Shown here: in pieces, positions 51,341 to 60,827 of the stretch
How positions within the stretch are numbered: the stretch's first letter is position 1
Layout of the letters: every line of letters starts with the position of its first letter
From: JADHLJ01 sp038118725
GTDB taxonomy: Bacteria > Pseudomonadota > Alphaproteobacteria > Thalassobaculales > Thalassobaculaceae
DNA length: 64,000 bases
Direction: 5' to 3'
NCBI GenBank assembly: GCA_038118725.1
Contig: JAYOIK010000017.1
Coordinates: 9,416 to 73,415 of the forward strand
Program-made: the position numbers and the translations under genes
The notes under the pieces: generated by a model
Told to the model about the DNA's origin: nothing
The model's input: the letters and a program-made list of their open reading frames with translations, nothing else
Databases searched by the model: none

Positions 51341-52090
51341 GTGAGCAAGGGTTTGTTGATCGTGACCGGTGGGAGCCGGGGAATTGGCGCCGCGACGGCG
51401 ATCAAGGCGGCCGCTGAAGGCTGGGATGTCGCGGTCAACTACGCGCGGGACGCCCAGGCCGCCGATCGTGTCGCCTTGAAGGTCCGCGAAACCGGCCAAA
51501 AGGCCATAACCGTTCAGGGCGACATGAACGAGGAGGCGGATATCCTGCGGCTCTTCGAGACCGCCGAGGCGGAACTGGGTCCCGTCAAGGGCCTCGTCAA
51601 CAGCGCCGGGACCACCGGCATGGGCACCCGTGTGGAGGATATGTCGGCGGACGCGATGCGCGGCGTGATCGGCCTTAACGTTATCGGGCTGATGCTGTGC
51701 AGCCGCGAGGCGGTGCGACGGATGTCCACCAAGAATGGCGGGGCGGGCGGTCGTATCGTCAATCTCGGCTCGGCGGCTTCCCGTCTCGGCGGCGCCAATG
51801 AGTTCGTCCATTACGCCGCCTCGAAGGGCGCGGTTGACTCCTTCACCCTGGGCCTGGCGCGCGAGGTCGCCTCGGAGGGAATTCTGGTGAATGCCGTCTC
51901 ACCGGGCATGATCGATACCGAGATCCATGCCTCGGCCGGTTTGCCGGATCGGGCGATGAACGCGGTTCCCAATATTCCGATTCGTCGGGTGGGGCAGCCC
52001 GAGGAAGTCGCTGATGTAATCGTCTGGCTGCTGAGCGACGGGGCGAGTTATTGCGCCGGCGCGATCGTGGATGTGACCGGCGGTCGTTAG
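51341..52090 (+). CDS. Short-chain dehydrogenase/reductase
   Basis: The 249-residue classical SDR has the NAD(P) motif TGGSRGIGAA, and the catalytic residues Ser144 (LGSAAS) and Tyr158-x3-Lys162 (YAASK). NSAG after strand 4 stabilises the sheet. Basic residue Arg13 after TGGS, together with YARD at the end of strand 2, is compatible with NADP preference. Substrate is not predictable; FabG-like and glucose-dehydrogenase-like enzymes share this layout. A GTG start follows GAGGAGAAG. Confidence 0.9.
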   Translation: MSKGLLIVTGGSRGIGAATAIKAAAEGWDVAVNYARDAQAADRVALKVRETGQKAITVQGDMNEEADILRLFETAEAELGPVKGLVNSAGTTGMGTRVEDMSADAMRGVIGLNVIGLMLCSREAVRRMSTKNGGAGGRIVNLGSAASRLGGANEFVHYAASKGAVDSFTLGLAREVASEGILVNAVSPGMIDTEIHASAGLPDRAMNAVPNIPIRRVGQPEEVADVIVWLLSDGASYCAGAIVDVTGGR

Positions 52091-52108
52091 TTTGGTGGAT
52101 TTTAGGTT

Positions 52109-53254
52109 ATGAGCGCCAAGGACGGTCCTCTTGATCGCTACGAGGCCTTGCTTGCCTTGGGCGAGGTGAATGCGGATTCCGCGCAGCGCCAGGCCGCGGA
52201 AAAGCTGCAGGAGATGCACGATCGTCTCGACGGCTATCGTCCGGCTTCCGCGAAGACGGGCTGGGCCGAGCGGTTCGGGTTCTCCAAGCGCGCCCCGGCG
52301 GAGGCACCCAGGGGGCTCTATATCCACGGCGCGGTGGGACGCGGAAAATCCATGCTGATGGATCTGTTCTTCGATGGCGTGTCGGTCGAACGCAAACGAC
52401 GCGTGCATTTCCACGAGTTCATGCAGGAGGCCCACGAACTTATCCACGAGTGGCGGCAATCCAACAAGGTTTCGGAGGCGGCCGAGCCGATTCGTCCGAC
52501 GGCGGCCAAGCTGGCCGACCGAAACTGGTTGCTGTGTTTCGATGAGTTCGAGGTCCGGGACATCGCCGACGCGATGATCGTATCGCGCCTGTTCCAGGCG
52601 ATGTTCGAGTTGGGCGTCGTCGTGGTCGCGACCTCGAACCGGCACCCGAACGATCTATATAAGGACGGGCTACAGCGGGACCGATTCCTGCCCTTCATCG
52701 CGATTCTTCAGAAACGCCTTGAAGTGTTGCATCTCGCCGATGGTCGGGACTATCGCTTGGACCGTCTCAAGGGCATGAGCGTGTATCACACGCCCACCGG
52801 CGAGGCGGCGGATCGAGCCTTGGATCTTGCCTTCGAGGATCTGACGGATGGTCGACCGGGCAAGTCGGAGCGGTTGGCGTTTCGTGGACGGGAGATCGTG
52901 GTGCCAAGGGCCGAGGGGGCGGTTGCGCGGTTCGGCTTCGCTGATCTTTGTGAAGCGCCATTGGGACCGGGTGATTTCCTCGAGATCGCCAAACGCTACA
53001 GATCGATCCTGATATCCGACGTGCCGGTGATGAATAGCGAACGCCGTGACTCGGCGCGGCGCTTCATGACGATGATCGACACGTTCTATGACAATCACAT
53101 CCATCTCATGCTCTCCGCGGACGCGCCGCCGAGAGGACTCTATTCCGGTGATGACTGGGGGTTTGAGTTCGATCGAACGATTTCCCGCCTGATGGAGATT
53201 CAGTCCCAGGACTATATCGAGGCGGCGCGATCGGAGGTCACCGAGGCGGCCTAG
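52109..53254 (+). CDS. zapE: ZapE/AFG1-family ATPase
   Basis: The 381-residue AAA-type ATPase has Walker A GAVGRGKS (residues 74-81), Walker B LLCFDEFEV, and the sensor stretch VVVATSNRHPNDLYKDGLQR. ZapE modulates FtsZ ring stability during division in E. coli; the mitochondrial homologue AFG1/LACE1 handles inner-membrane proteins. In alphaproteobacteria zapE commonly lies just ahead of mdh and the suc genes, as here, though an unknown gene lies between. Length is normal for the family. Confidence 0.92.
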   Translation: MSAKDGPLDRYEALLALGEVNADSAQRQAAEKLQEMHDRLDGYRPASAKTGWAERFGFSKRAPAEAPRGLYIHGAVGRGKSMLMDLFFDGVSVERKRRVHFHEFMQEAHELIHEWRQSNKVSEAAEPIRPTAAKLADRNWLLCFDEFEVRDIADAMIVSRLFQAMFELGVVVVATSNRHPNDLYKDGLQRDRFLPFIAILQKRLEVLHLADGRDYRLDRLKGMSVYHTPTGEAADRALDLAFEDLTDGRPGKSERLAFRGREIVVPRAEGAVARFGFADLCEAPLGPGDFLEIAKRYRSILISDVPVMNSERRDSARRFMTMIDTFYDNHIHLMLSADAPPRGLYSGDDWGFEFDRTISRLMEIQSQDYIEAARSEVTEAA

Positions 53255-53299
53255 GGTGACTGAACAGGGCTTGAAAGCGTGGGAAAAAACACAAAATGG

Positions 53300-53337
53300 T
53301 TGAATCTCGCTTAAAATGCTGTTTAAATCTCGATTAA
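53300..53337 (+). promoter_or_regulatory. Two CtrA-like boxes upstream of the unknown gene
   Basis: TTAA-ATCTCGA-TTAA (53323-53337) is an exact TTAA-N7-TTAA. TTGA-ATCTCGC-TTAA (53300-53314) is a near match, offset by 23 bases with the same spacer core. CtrA, the alphaproteobacterial response regulator, binds this pattern. The sites lie 50-87 bases before the start codon in an AT-rich gap, a natural promoter position. Confidence 0.55.
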
Positions 53338-53386
53338 TAGTGGGGCGGCGCGCATAAACCTCCAAAACCAAGCGCCGAATGGGTTC

Positions 53387-54445
53387 GTGCTAGATACGAT
53401 TAACGCACATCGCCACGCGGATACCGGTGCCGCGGACGAGTTGGTGACCGATTACGATCGCGATTCGATCCATACTCTGCCTCTGGGCACGGTTCCGGTC
53501 CAGGATTCCGGCCTTCGCAAGGCCCGGCTGATCAAGAATGTCCGCTTGGAAACCCAGATCGAGCTCTATCGCGAGTCCGGCATGGGTAGTGCTCAAATCA
53601 GTGTCGACGAGATCCCGAATTTCTTCCATGGCGACCAGGACAGCCTGATGTCCGATATCGCGATTCTCAAGAAGCTGGAGGCGTTGAAAAGCTTCGATTG
53701 TTATTCACTGCGCCGTGGGTTTCGCGAGGCCGGTGTCAAGGTGGACACCGGCGTGGGGTTGTCGCTCTCCAACGCCAAGCGGCGGGAGTTGTTTCCCTTT
53801 ATGCGGAACCTCACCAGGCCAATTATCCGCTATATCTATGGCGGGAAGCACCTGGACGTGAACGACACCCAAGCCCTGATGGATTTGATCTCCAATCCAG
53901 ACCAGCGCGCGGTGCGGTCGCGCCTCGAGGGGATGGCCGGCGCGTTGGACACGACCCTCGACGAGCTTCCAAATCTTTTGGAGGATTTCGGCGACACCTT
54001 CATGTCGCTGTCCTACTACCGCAGCTATTTTGTATACGTGGTGCCGAAACTCGACATGATGGTCGAATGGATGCGCGAGGTGTCGGGTAGCCCGATGTTG
54101 CGCAACGATTCCCGGATGCAGCAGAATTTCAAGGGCATCGAGCAGGCCCTGACCTTCCTGTCGAAAAACGTGACCCGGCGCTTCAATCAGTTCGACAAGA
54201 ACATCGTCATCGATTGGGACAAGGTCACCATCGGCACCTTCAATCAGGTCCGTAAACTGATCACCACCCATCACGCCTCCTTGGCCGAGGTGTTGAGTGG
54301 CCTCACGGTCAAAGTCTACGAGTGGGAAAACGCGTTCCCTAATCGGGGAGGAAGCCCGGACCGACGGGCGGATTTCCTGCTGTCCGAGATTAAGCCCGGC
54401 CTGGATGGGTTGCATCGCGTCGAACGCTCGGCGCCGCGTTTCTAG
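53387..54445 (+). CDS. Conserved-looking protein of unknown function with CtrA-like upstream sites
   Basis: The 352-residue cytosolic protein has no signal peptide and no recognised domain. It appears mostly alpha-helical, with a long hydrophobic-aromatic segment FGDTFMSLSYYRSYFVYVVP near the middle and a helical C-terminal third. Coding status is supported by length, steady codon use and two helical blocks rich in Leu-Arg. GTG is the best available start, with no strong ribosome-binding site. It lies between zapE and mdh. Paired CtrA-like boxes in its promoter hint at cell-cycle, motility or development-linked expression. Confidence 0.65.
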   Translation: MLDTINAHRHADTGAADELVTDYDRDSIHTLPLGTVPVQDSGLRKARLIKNVRLETQIELYRESGMGSAQISVDEIPNFFHGDQDSLMSDIAILKKLEALKSFDCYSLRRGFREAGVKVDTGVGLSLSNAKRRELFPFMRNLTRPIIRYIYGGKHLDVNDTQALMDLISNPDQRAVRSRLEGMAGALDTTLDELPNLLEDFGDTFMSLSYYRSYFVYVVPKLDMMVEWMREVSGSPMLRNDSRMQQNFKGIEQALTFLSKNVTRRFNQFDKNIVIDWDKVTIGTFNQVRKLITTHHASLAEVLSGLTVKVYEWENAFPNRGGSPDRRADFLLSEIKPGLDGLHRVERSAPRF

Positions 54446-54594
54446 TCCTGAAAACGAACAAGTGACACGGTTCGGTGGTGGGTGATCTTGCCGCCGCCGT
54501 GGAATCGCGCTAAACCGCGCCGCGACTGGACGTCGTGGCCATCTGGCTCGGTCCGGATTCGTTTCGACAGGAAAATTTGAAACTGGAGACAGGC

Positions 54595-55542
54595 ATGGCC
54601 CGCAACAAAATCGCGCTGATCGGCGCTGGCAATATCGGCGGCACGCTCGCGCTGCTTGCTGGACTCAAGCAACTGGGCGATGTGGTGCTTTTCGACGTTG
54701 TCGAGGGCATGCCCCAAGGCAAGGCGCTGGATATCGCCGAGGCTTCTCCGGTTGAGCGTTTCGACGCCAGCGTGACCGGCGCGAACGACTACGCCGCCCT
54801 CAAGGGCGCCGACGTGGTGATCGTCACCGCCGGTATCGCCCGCAAGCCGGGCATGAGCCGCGACGACCTGATCGGCACCAACTTCAAGGTGATGGGCGCC
54901 GTCGGCGAGGGCATCAAGAACAACTGCCCGGACGCTTTCGTGATCTGCATCACTAACCCGCTGGACGTGATGGTCGGCGTTCTGCAAAAAGCTTGCGGTC
55001 TGCCCAGCAATCGGGTGGTCGGCATGGCCGGCGTGCTGGACAGCGCGCGGTTCCGTTACTTCCTCGCGGAGGAGTTCAATGTCTCTGTCGGTGACGTCAC
55101 CGCCTTCGTGCTCGGCGGCCATGGCGACACCATGGTGCCGTTGGTGCGTTACTCGGCGGTTGCCGGTATTCCCGTGCCGGATCTGATCAAGATGGGCTGG
55201 AGCACTCAGGAGAAGATCGATCAGATCGTTCAACGCACCCGTGACGGCGGCGCCGAGATCGTCGGCCTTCTCAAGACCGGATCCGCGTTCTACGCGCCGG
55301 CATCCTCGGCGATCGAGATGGCCGAGGCGTATCTGCTGGATCAAAAGCGCGTGCTGCCTTGCGCCGCCTATGTCGAGGGTCAGTACGGCCTGGACGGTCT
55401 TTATGTCGGCGTTCCGGCGGTCATCGGCGCGGGCGGTATCGAGCGGGTGGTCGAGATCGAGATGAACGCCGAGGAGCAGGCGATGTTCGATCATTCCGTG
55501 GCGGCGGTCCGTGAGTTGAACGACGTCGCGGCGAAACTCTAA
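54595..55542 (+). CDS. mdh: Malate dehydrogenase (LDH-like type)
   Basis: The 315-residue NAD-dependent malate dehydrogenase interconverts malate and oxaloacetate in the TCA cycle. It has the Rossmann loop IALIGAGNIGG, the substrate loop GIARKPGMSRDDL with an Arg that sets malate preference, and catalytic His in VLGGHGDTMV. CAGGC just before the ATG is weak, but the N-terminus MARNKIALIG matches homologues. A strong hairpin follows it, so it can be expressed apart from sucC. Confidence 0.95.
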   Translation: MARNKIALIGAGNIGGTLALLAGLKQLGDVVLFDVVEGMPQGKALDIAEASPVERFDASVTGANDYAALKGADVVIVTAGIARKPGMSRDDLIGTNFKVMGAVGEGIKNNCPDAFVICITNPLDVMVGVLQKACGLPSNRVVGMAGVLDSARFRYFLAEEFNVSVGDVTAFVLGGHGDTMVPLVRYSAVAGIPVPDLIKMGWSTQEKIDQIVQRTRDGGAEIVGLLKTGSAFYAPASSAIEMAEAYLLDQKRVLPCAAYVEGQYGLDGLYVGVPAVIGAGGIERVVEIEMNAEEQAMFDHSVAAVRELNDVAAKL

Positions 55543-55570
55543 AGGAGATCGCGAGATCGTGGTCGAATTC

Positions 55571-55606
55571 GGCGGCGCGCCGGTTGCGCGGAAACGGCGC
55601 GCCGCC
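55571..55606 (+). terminator. 12-bp GC stem-loop after mdh
   Basis: GGCGGCGCGCCG and CGGCGCGCCGCC form a perfect 12-bp stem with a 12-base loop, 28 bases after the mdh stop. No T-run follows, so it may attenuate read-through or protect the mdh mRNA 3' end. Confidence 0.55.
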
Positions 55607-55744
55607 TAAAGTATCGTGAAGAATCGCGCCATACTTGGAACAAACAAAGACGCGGGTGAAGCAACGCATCGTTGTCGGCGATCACCAAGGTTCCATCGCA
55701 GGCGATGATCGCTCGGCTTCCGCGATCAGCGAGAACGAGCTCGA

Positions 55745-56941
55745 ATGAACATTCACGAGTATCAGGCCAAGCAACTTCTGGCCAAGTTTGGCGTCGCTGT
55801 TCCGGATGGTGGTGTCGCCTATACGCCGAAGGAAGCCGCGTCGGTCGCCGATCGGCTGGGCGGGACGGTCTTCGTCGTTAAATCCCAGATCCACGCCGGT
55901 GGCCGGGGCGCCGGGCGCTTCAAGGGCAACGAGGACGGCAAGGGCGGCGTCCGTCTCGTGAAAACCGTCGATGGCGTCCGCGCCAATGCCGAGGAGATGC
56001 TGGGCGGCGTGCTTGTCACCAAGCAGACCGGGCCGGCCGGCAAGGAGGTCAAGCGCCTCTATATCGAGGCTGGCTGCGACATCGCTCGGGAGCTGTATCT
56101 GTCCTTCCTGGTTGATCGGGCCACCAGCATGGTCACGGTCATCGCCTCGACCGAGGGCGGCATGGAAATCGAGGAGGTCGCGGAGGCGACGCCCGAGAAG
56201 ATCCTTACCGTGCCGATCGATCCGGTCACCGGATTGCGTCCGCATCACGCCAGAAGCATTGCGTTCGGCCTGGGCCTCGAAGGCAAGCAGGTCGGCTCGG
56301 CGGTGAAGTTTCTTCAGGCCATGTATCGGGTGGTCGTCGACCTCGATGCCTCGATGGTGGAGATCAATCCGCTGGTGGTGACTGGCGCCGGCGAGGTCCT
56401 GGCGTTGGACGCCAAGATGAATTTTGACGACAACGCGCTCTATCGCCACCCCGATGTCGCCGAACTGCGTGACGAGGACGAGGAAGACCCGGCGGAACTC
56501 GAGGCGGCCAAGCACGAACTCAACTACGTCAAGCTGGACGGCAGCATAGGCTGCATGGTCAACGGCGCCGGTCTGGCGATGGCGACCATGGATATCATCA
56601 AATTGCATGGTGGAGAGCCGGCGAACTTCCTTGATGTGGGCGGCGGCGCGACCAAGGAACGGGTGACGGCGGCGTTCAAGATTATCCTCTCGGACCCGAA
56701 TGTCGAGGGCATCCTGGTGAACATTTTCGGCGGCATCATGCGTTGCGACGTGATCGCCGAGGGTGTCGTGGCGGCGGCCCGGGAGGTTAGTTTGCATGTC
56801 CCTCTGGTGGTGCGGCTCGAGGGCACCAATGTCGAACTCGGCAAGAAGATCATGGCCGATAGCGGTCTGCCGATCGTCTCCGCCGATAATCTCGGGGATG
56901 CCGCCGACAAGATCGTCAAGGCCGTGAAGGAGGCCGCGTGA
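55745..56941 (+). CDS. sucC: Succinyl-CoA synthetase beta subunit (ADP-forming type)
   Basis: The 398-residue ATP-grasp subunit binds the nucleotide and, with SucD, makes succinate and ATP or GTP from succinyl-CoA. The start MNIHEYQAKQLLAKFGV and the GGRGAGRFKGN loop are diagnostic. LFGGIMRCDVIAEG-type residues (NIFGGIMRCD) near the C-terminus form the subunit interface. Its stop overlaps the sucD start (TGATG). The 202-bp gap upstream holds the mdh stem-loop and presumably a promoter. Confidence 0.97.
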   Translation: MNIHEYQAKQLLAKFGVAVPDGGVAYTPKEAASVADRLGGTVFVVKSQIHAGGRGAGRFKGNEDGKGGVRLVKTVDGVRANAEEMLGGVLVTKQTGPAGKEVKRLYIEAGCDIARELYLSFLVDRATSMVTVIASTEGGMEIEEVAEATPEKILTVPIDPVTGLRPHHARSIAFGLGLEGKQVGSAVKFLQAMYRVVVDLDASMVEINPLVVTGAGEVLALDAKMNFDDNALYRHPDVAELRDEDEEDPAELEAAKHELNYVKLDGSIGCMVNGAGLAMATMDIIKLHGGEPANFLDVGGGATKERVTAAFKIILSDPNVEGILVNIFGGIMRCDVIAEGVVAAAREVSLHVPLVVRLEGTNVELGKKIMADSGLPIVSADNLGDAADKIVKAVKEAA

Positions 56942-57816
56942 TGGCCGTGCTCGTCGGAAAAGACACCAAGGTCATCTGCCAGGGCTTTACCGGAAGCCAG
57001 GGCACCTTTCATTCCGAGCAGGCGATCGAATACGGCACTCGCATGGTCGGCGGCGTCACGCCGGGCAAGGGCGGACAAGAGCATCTTGGCCTGCCGGTGT
57101 TCGATACCGTCGGGCAGGCCGTCGAGGCGACCGGCGCGAATGCCTCGGTGATCTATGTGCCGCCGCCCTTCGCCGCCGACTCCATTCTCGAGGCGATCGA
57201 GGCCGAGATCCCGCTGGTGATCTGCATCACCGAAGGTATCCCGGTGATGGACATGGTGACAGTCAAGCGACGGCTGCAAGGCTCGGGCACGCGCCTGATC
57301 GGTCCGAACTGTCCGGGTGTGATTACGCCCGGCGAGTGCAAGATCGGTATCATGCCCGGTCATATCCATAAGCGCGGCTCGGTGGGTATCGTGTCGCGAT
57401 CGGGGACCCTGACCTATGAAGCGGTGGCGCAGACCACCGAGGCGGGGCTTGGTCAGTCAACCTGCATCGGTATCGGTGGTGATCCGGTGAACGGCACCAA
57501 CTTCATCGATTGCCTGGAGATGTTCCTGGCCGACGACGAAACCGAGTCCATCGTGATGATTGGCGAAATCGGCGGCTCGGCCGAGGAAGACGCGGCGGCT
57601 TTCCTTAAGGAAAACAAGGTTAAGAAGCCGGTGGTCGGGTTCATCGCCGGTGTTACCGCGCCGCCGGGCAGGCGCATGGGGCATGCCGGCGCGATCATCG
57701 CCGGTGGCAAGGGCGGCGCCGACGACAAGATGGAGGCGATGCGCTCCGCGGGTATCCGGGTGGCGAGTTCTCCCGCCGCCCTGGGTTCCACCATGGTTGA
57801 TTTGCTGAAGGGCTAG
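56941..57816 (+). CDS. sucD: Succinyl-CoA synthetase alpha subunit
   Basis: The 291-residue CoA-binding subunit has a Rossmann start KVICQGFTGSQGTFH, NCPGVITPGECKIG, and active-site phosphohistidine in GHAGAIIAGG. The start is the ATG overlapping the sucC stop; a GTG three bases upstream could also serve. Full length. With SucC it acts between oxoglutarate dehydrogenase and succinate dehydrogenase, matching its place ahead of sucAB. Confidence 0.97.
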   Translation: MAVLVGKDTKVICQGFTGSQGTFHSEQAIEYGTRMVGGVTPGKGGQEHLGLPVFDTVGQAVEATGANASVIYVPPPFAADSILEAIEAEIPLVICITEGIPVMDMVTVKRRLQGSGTRLIGPNCPGVITPGECKIGIMPGHIHKRGSVGIVSRSGTLTYEAVAQTTEAGLGQSTCIGIGGDPVNGTNFIDCLEMFLADDETESIVMIGEIGGSAEEDAAAFLKENKVKKPVVGFIAGVTAPPGRRMGHAGAIIAGGKGGADDKMEAMRSAGIRVASSPAALGSTMVDLLKG

Positions 57817-57879
57817 CGAGGTGACCGGTCGTGGGCGCGTGGGGCGCCAGGACGCGACAATGGCGAAAGCAGGTGAGGG

Positions 57880-60786
57880 ATGACGGCTCTGCTTAACGAC
57901 CCGAGTTTTCTGAATGGCGCGAACGCGCCATACATCGCCGAGCTTTATGATCGGTATCTCGAAAATCCAGCAAGCGTCGATGAGAGTTGGCGCGATTGCT
58001 TCGCGGCTCTCGCGGATGGAGCGGGCGCGACCGAGGGGCGGAGCGCGAGCTGGGCGAAAACCTCCACGCGCATCATCGGTGAAACCGAGGAAGAGGCGCC
58101 GGCAAAGGGAGGCAAGACGCACCCCGCCGGCGCGTCGGAGGAAGATATCCGCCGGGCGACGCTGGATTCCCTGCGCGCCATCATGCTTATCCGCGCCTAC
58201 CGCATTCGTGGGCATCTGAAGGCCAAACTCGACCCGTTGCAATTGGCCGCGCCGGAACCACATCCCGAGCTTGATCCGAGCCATTACGGTTTTGGCCCCG
58301 AGGATTGGGACCGCCCGATCTTCATCGACAATGTCCTCGGTCTGGAAGTCGCGAACTTGCACGAGATCATGCAAGCGCTTGAGGAGACCTATTGCGGCAG
58401 CATCGGTGTCGAGTACATGCACATGCAGGATCCGGCTCAGAAGCTCTGGATCCAGCGCCGGATCGAGCAGATTCACAACCAGACCGACTTCACCGCGCTC
58501 GGCAAGAAGACCATTCTGGAACGGCTGACCGCGGCCGAGTGTTTCGAGAAATTCTTGGCCACCAAATATGTCGGCACCAAGCGCTTCGGCCTGGATGGTT
58601 GCGAGTCGGTTATCCCGGCCCTAGAGCAGATCCTCAAACGCGGTAGCCAGCTTGGTATCGAGGAAGTCGTTGTCGGCATGGCCCATCGTGGTCGCCTGAA
58701 TGTCCTGTCCAACTTCATGGACAAGCCGTTCCGGGCGATTATCTCGGAGTTTCTCGGCAACCCCGCGAACCCGGAAGAGGTCGGCGGGTCCGGCGACGTG
58801 AAATACCACATGGGCGTCTCGGCGGATCGAACCTTCGACGACAAGGAAGTGCATTTGACCTTGAACGCGAACCCCTCGCATCTGGAGGTGGTGAACCCTG
58901 TCGTGGTCGGGCGCGTCAGGGCCAAGCAGGCCCAGCGCGGGGATACCGACCGCAAGAAGGTGCTGGGGCTGTTGATGCACGGCGACGCGGCCTTCGCCGG
59001 CCAGGGGATCGTGGCCGAGACCTTCGATTTCTCGGAGTTGCGAGGGTACCGCACCGGTGGAACGATCCATGTGATCATCAACAATCAGATCGGTTTCACG
59101 ACCTCTCCGTCCTTCTCGCGCTCGTCGCCCTATTCGACCGATGTCGCCAAGATGGTCATGGCGCCGATCTTCCATGTGAACGCCGACGACGCCGAGGCGG
59201 TGATTCACGCCGCGAGGATCGTGACCGAGTTTCGTCAGGAGTTCGGCGTCGACGTGGTCTTCGACATCATCGGCTATCGCCGGCTCGGTCATAACGAGGG
59301 TGACGAGCCGATGTTCACCCAGCCGGCGATGTACAAGAAAATCGCCTCGCACCCCTCTACCCGCGAGATCTACGCGCGCCGCCTCGAGGCCGAGGGGCTG
59401 ATCGAGCCCGGCGGTGGAGACAGGCTTGTCGAGGAACAGAACGCCCACTTGAACCAGGAGTTCGAAGCCGGGGTCAGCTACAAACCGAACAAGGCGGATT
59501 GGCTGGACGGCAAGTGGTCGGGCTTCAAGGCAGCCCATGGCGATGCCCGGCGTGGCCAGACCTCGGTGGAAATCGACACCCTGAGGGAGATCGGCAGGAC
59601 CCTTTACACGGTGCCGGAGGGGCTGAACGTCAACAGCAAGCTGCGGCGCGTGCTCAACCAGAAGCAAAGAATGTTCGAAACCGGCGAGGGTTTTGATTGG
59701 GCCACCGCCGAGGCTTTGGCCTATGGGTCCTTGCTGATCGAGGGTAATGGCGTGCGCCTCAGTGGCCAGGATTCCGGCCGCGGCACCTTCTCGCATCGCC
59801 ATTCCGTCTGGGTCGACCAGGAGACCGAGGAACGCTACACCCCGCTCAATCACTTGAGGCCGGATCAAGAGCATTTCGAGGTGATCGACAGCCCGCTATC
59901 AGAGGCGTCGGTGTTGGGTTTCGAGTACGGCTTTAGCCAAGCGGAGCCTAACGCGCTGATCCTGTGGGAGGCGCAATTCGGTGACTTCGCCAACGGCGCT
60001 CAGGTGATCGTCGATCAATTCATCAGTTCCGGCGAGCATAAGTGGCTCAGAATGTCCGGCCTGGTGATGCTGTTGCCGCATGGCTATGAGGGCCAGGGGC
60101 CGGAACATTCCTCCGCCCGCCTGGAGCGGTACCTTCAGCTCTGCGGCGAGGACAACATGCAGGTGGTGAACTGCTCCACCCCGGCCAGCTACTTCCACGT
60201 GCTGCGCCGTCAGTTGCGCCGCGATTTCCGCAAGCCCCTGGTGATCATGACGCCGAAATCGCTGCTGCGGCACAAGCTCGCGGTGTCGAGCCTGGACGAG
60301 ATGGGGCCGGGTACCACTTTCCATCGGGTCATGTACGACAACGAGGTGCTCTGCGACGACGCGGATGTCCGTCGCGTGGTGCTGTGCAGCGGCAAGGTCT
60401 ATTACGATCTCTACGAGGAGCGCGAGAAGCGCGGGATCAAGGACATCTTCTTCCTGCGCCTGGAACAGCTTTATCCGTTCCCGCGCGCGGCGTTGACCCA
60501 GGAATTGGCGCGCTTTCCCCAGGCCGAGGTGGTCTGGTGCCAGGAAGAGCCTTGGAACATGGGCGCCTGGACCTATCTGGACCGCAAGATCGAGGATGTC
60601 CTGATCGAGCTTGATGGCGCCTGCAAGCGTCCGGTATACGCGGGGCGGCCCGAGGCGGCTTCGCCGGCGACCGGTAGTCATCGCCGGCATGTCCGCGAGC
60701 AGGAAGCCTTGGTGAACGACGCGCTGACCATTCAGAAGACCGGTGTCGCCCGCCGCAAGGCCACGCGTCGCCAGGCGGCGGAATAG
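57880..60786 (+). CDS. sucA: 2-oxoglutarate dehydrogenase E1
   Basis: The 968-residue ThDP enzyme decarboxylates 2-oxoglutarate and passes the succinyl group to the E2 lipoyl arm. The N-terminal anchor (FLNGANAPYIAELYDRYLEN) and the conserved DHYGFGPEDW-like SHYGFGPEDW are typical. GMAHRGRLNVL, HGDAAFAGQGIV and NNQIGFTT belong to the ThDP and substrate sites, and WCQEEPWNMGAW lies near the C-terminus. Full length. It is followed by E2 and E3, so the whole complex is encoded here in order. Confidence 0.97.
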   Translation: MTALLNDPSFLNGANAPYIAELYDRYLENPASVDESWRDCFAALADGAGATEGRSASWAKTSTRIIGETEEEAPAKGGKTHPAGASEEDIRRATLDSLRAIMLIRAYRIRGHLKAKLDPLQLAAPEPHPELDPSHYGFGPEDWDRPIFIDNVLGLEVANLHEIMQALEETYCGSIGVEYMHMQDPAQKLWIQRRIEQIHNQTDFTALGKKTILERLTAAECFEKFLATKYVGTKRFGLDGCESVIPALEQILKRGSQLGIEEVVVGMAHRGRLNVLSNFMDKPFRAIISEFLGNPANPEEVGGSGDVKYHMGVSADRTFDDKEVHLTLNANPSHLEVVNPVVVGRVRAKQAQRGDTDRKKVLGLLMHGDAAFAGQGIVAETFDFSELRGYRTGGTIHVIINNQIGFTTSPSFSRSSPYSTDVAKMVMAPIFHVNADDAEAVIHAARIVTEFRQEFGVDVVFDIIGYRRLGHNEGDEPMFTQPAMYKKIASHPSTREIYARRLEAEGLIEPGGGDRLVEEQNAHLNQEFEAGVSYKPNKADWLDGKWSGFKAAHGDARRGQTSVEIDTLREIGRTLYTVPEGLNVNSKLRRVLNQKQRMFETGEGFDWATAEALAYGSLLIEGNGVRLSGQDSGRGTFSHRHSVWVDQETEERYTPLNHLRPDQEHFEVIDSPLSEASVLGFEYGFSQAEPNALILWEAQFGDFANGAQVIVDQFISSGEHKWLRMSGLVMLLPHGYEGQGPEHSSARLERYLQLCGEDNMQVVNCSTPASYFHVLRRQLRRDFRKPLVIMTPKSLLRHKLAVSSLDEMGPGTTFHRVMYDNEVLCDDADVRRVVLCSGKVYYDLYEEREKRGIKDIFFLRLEQLYPFPRAALTQELARFPQAEVVWCQEEPWNMGAWTYLDRKIEDVLIELDGACKRPVYAGRPEAASPATGSHRRHVREQEALVNDALTIQKTGVARRKATRRQAAE

Positions 60787-60827
60787 GCCGAACCCGGTTC
60801 GGGTCCGGCGAGATTACGGGGAACGTG

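Noticed and set aside
50381..51811. 476-codon minus-strand frame opposite the SIMPL-like and SDR genes
   Set aside because: Both plus-strand genes have clear signal peptide or catalytic motifs; this frame has neither.
58621..59874. Minus-strand open frame inside sucA
   Set aside because: Antisense shadow of a well-conserved enzyme; no start signal or domain.
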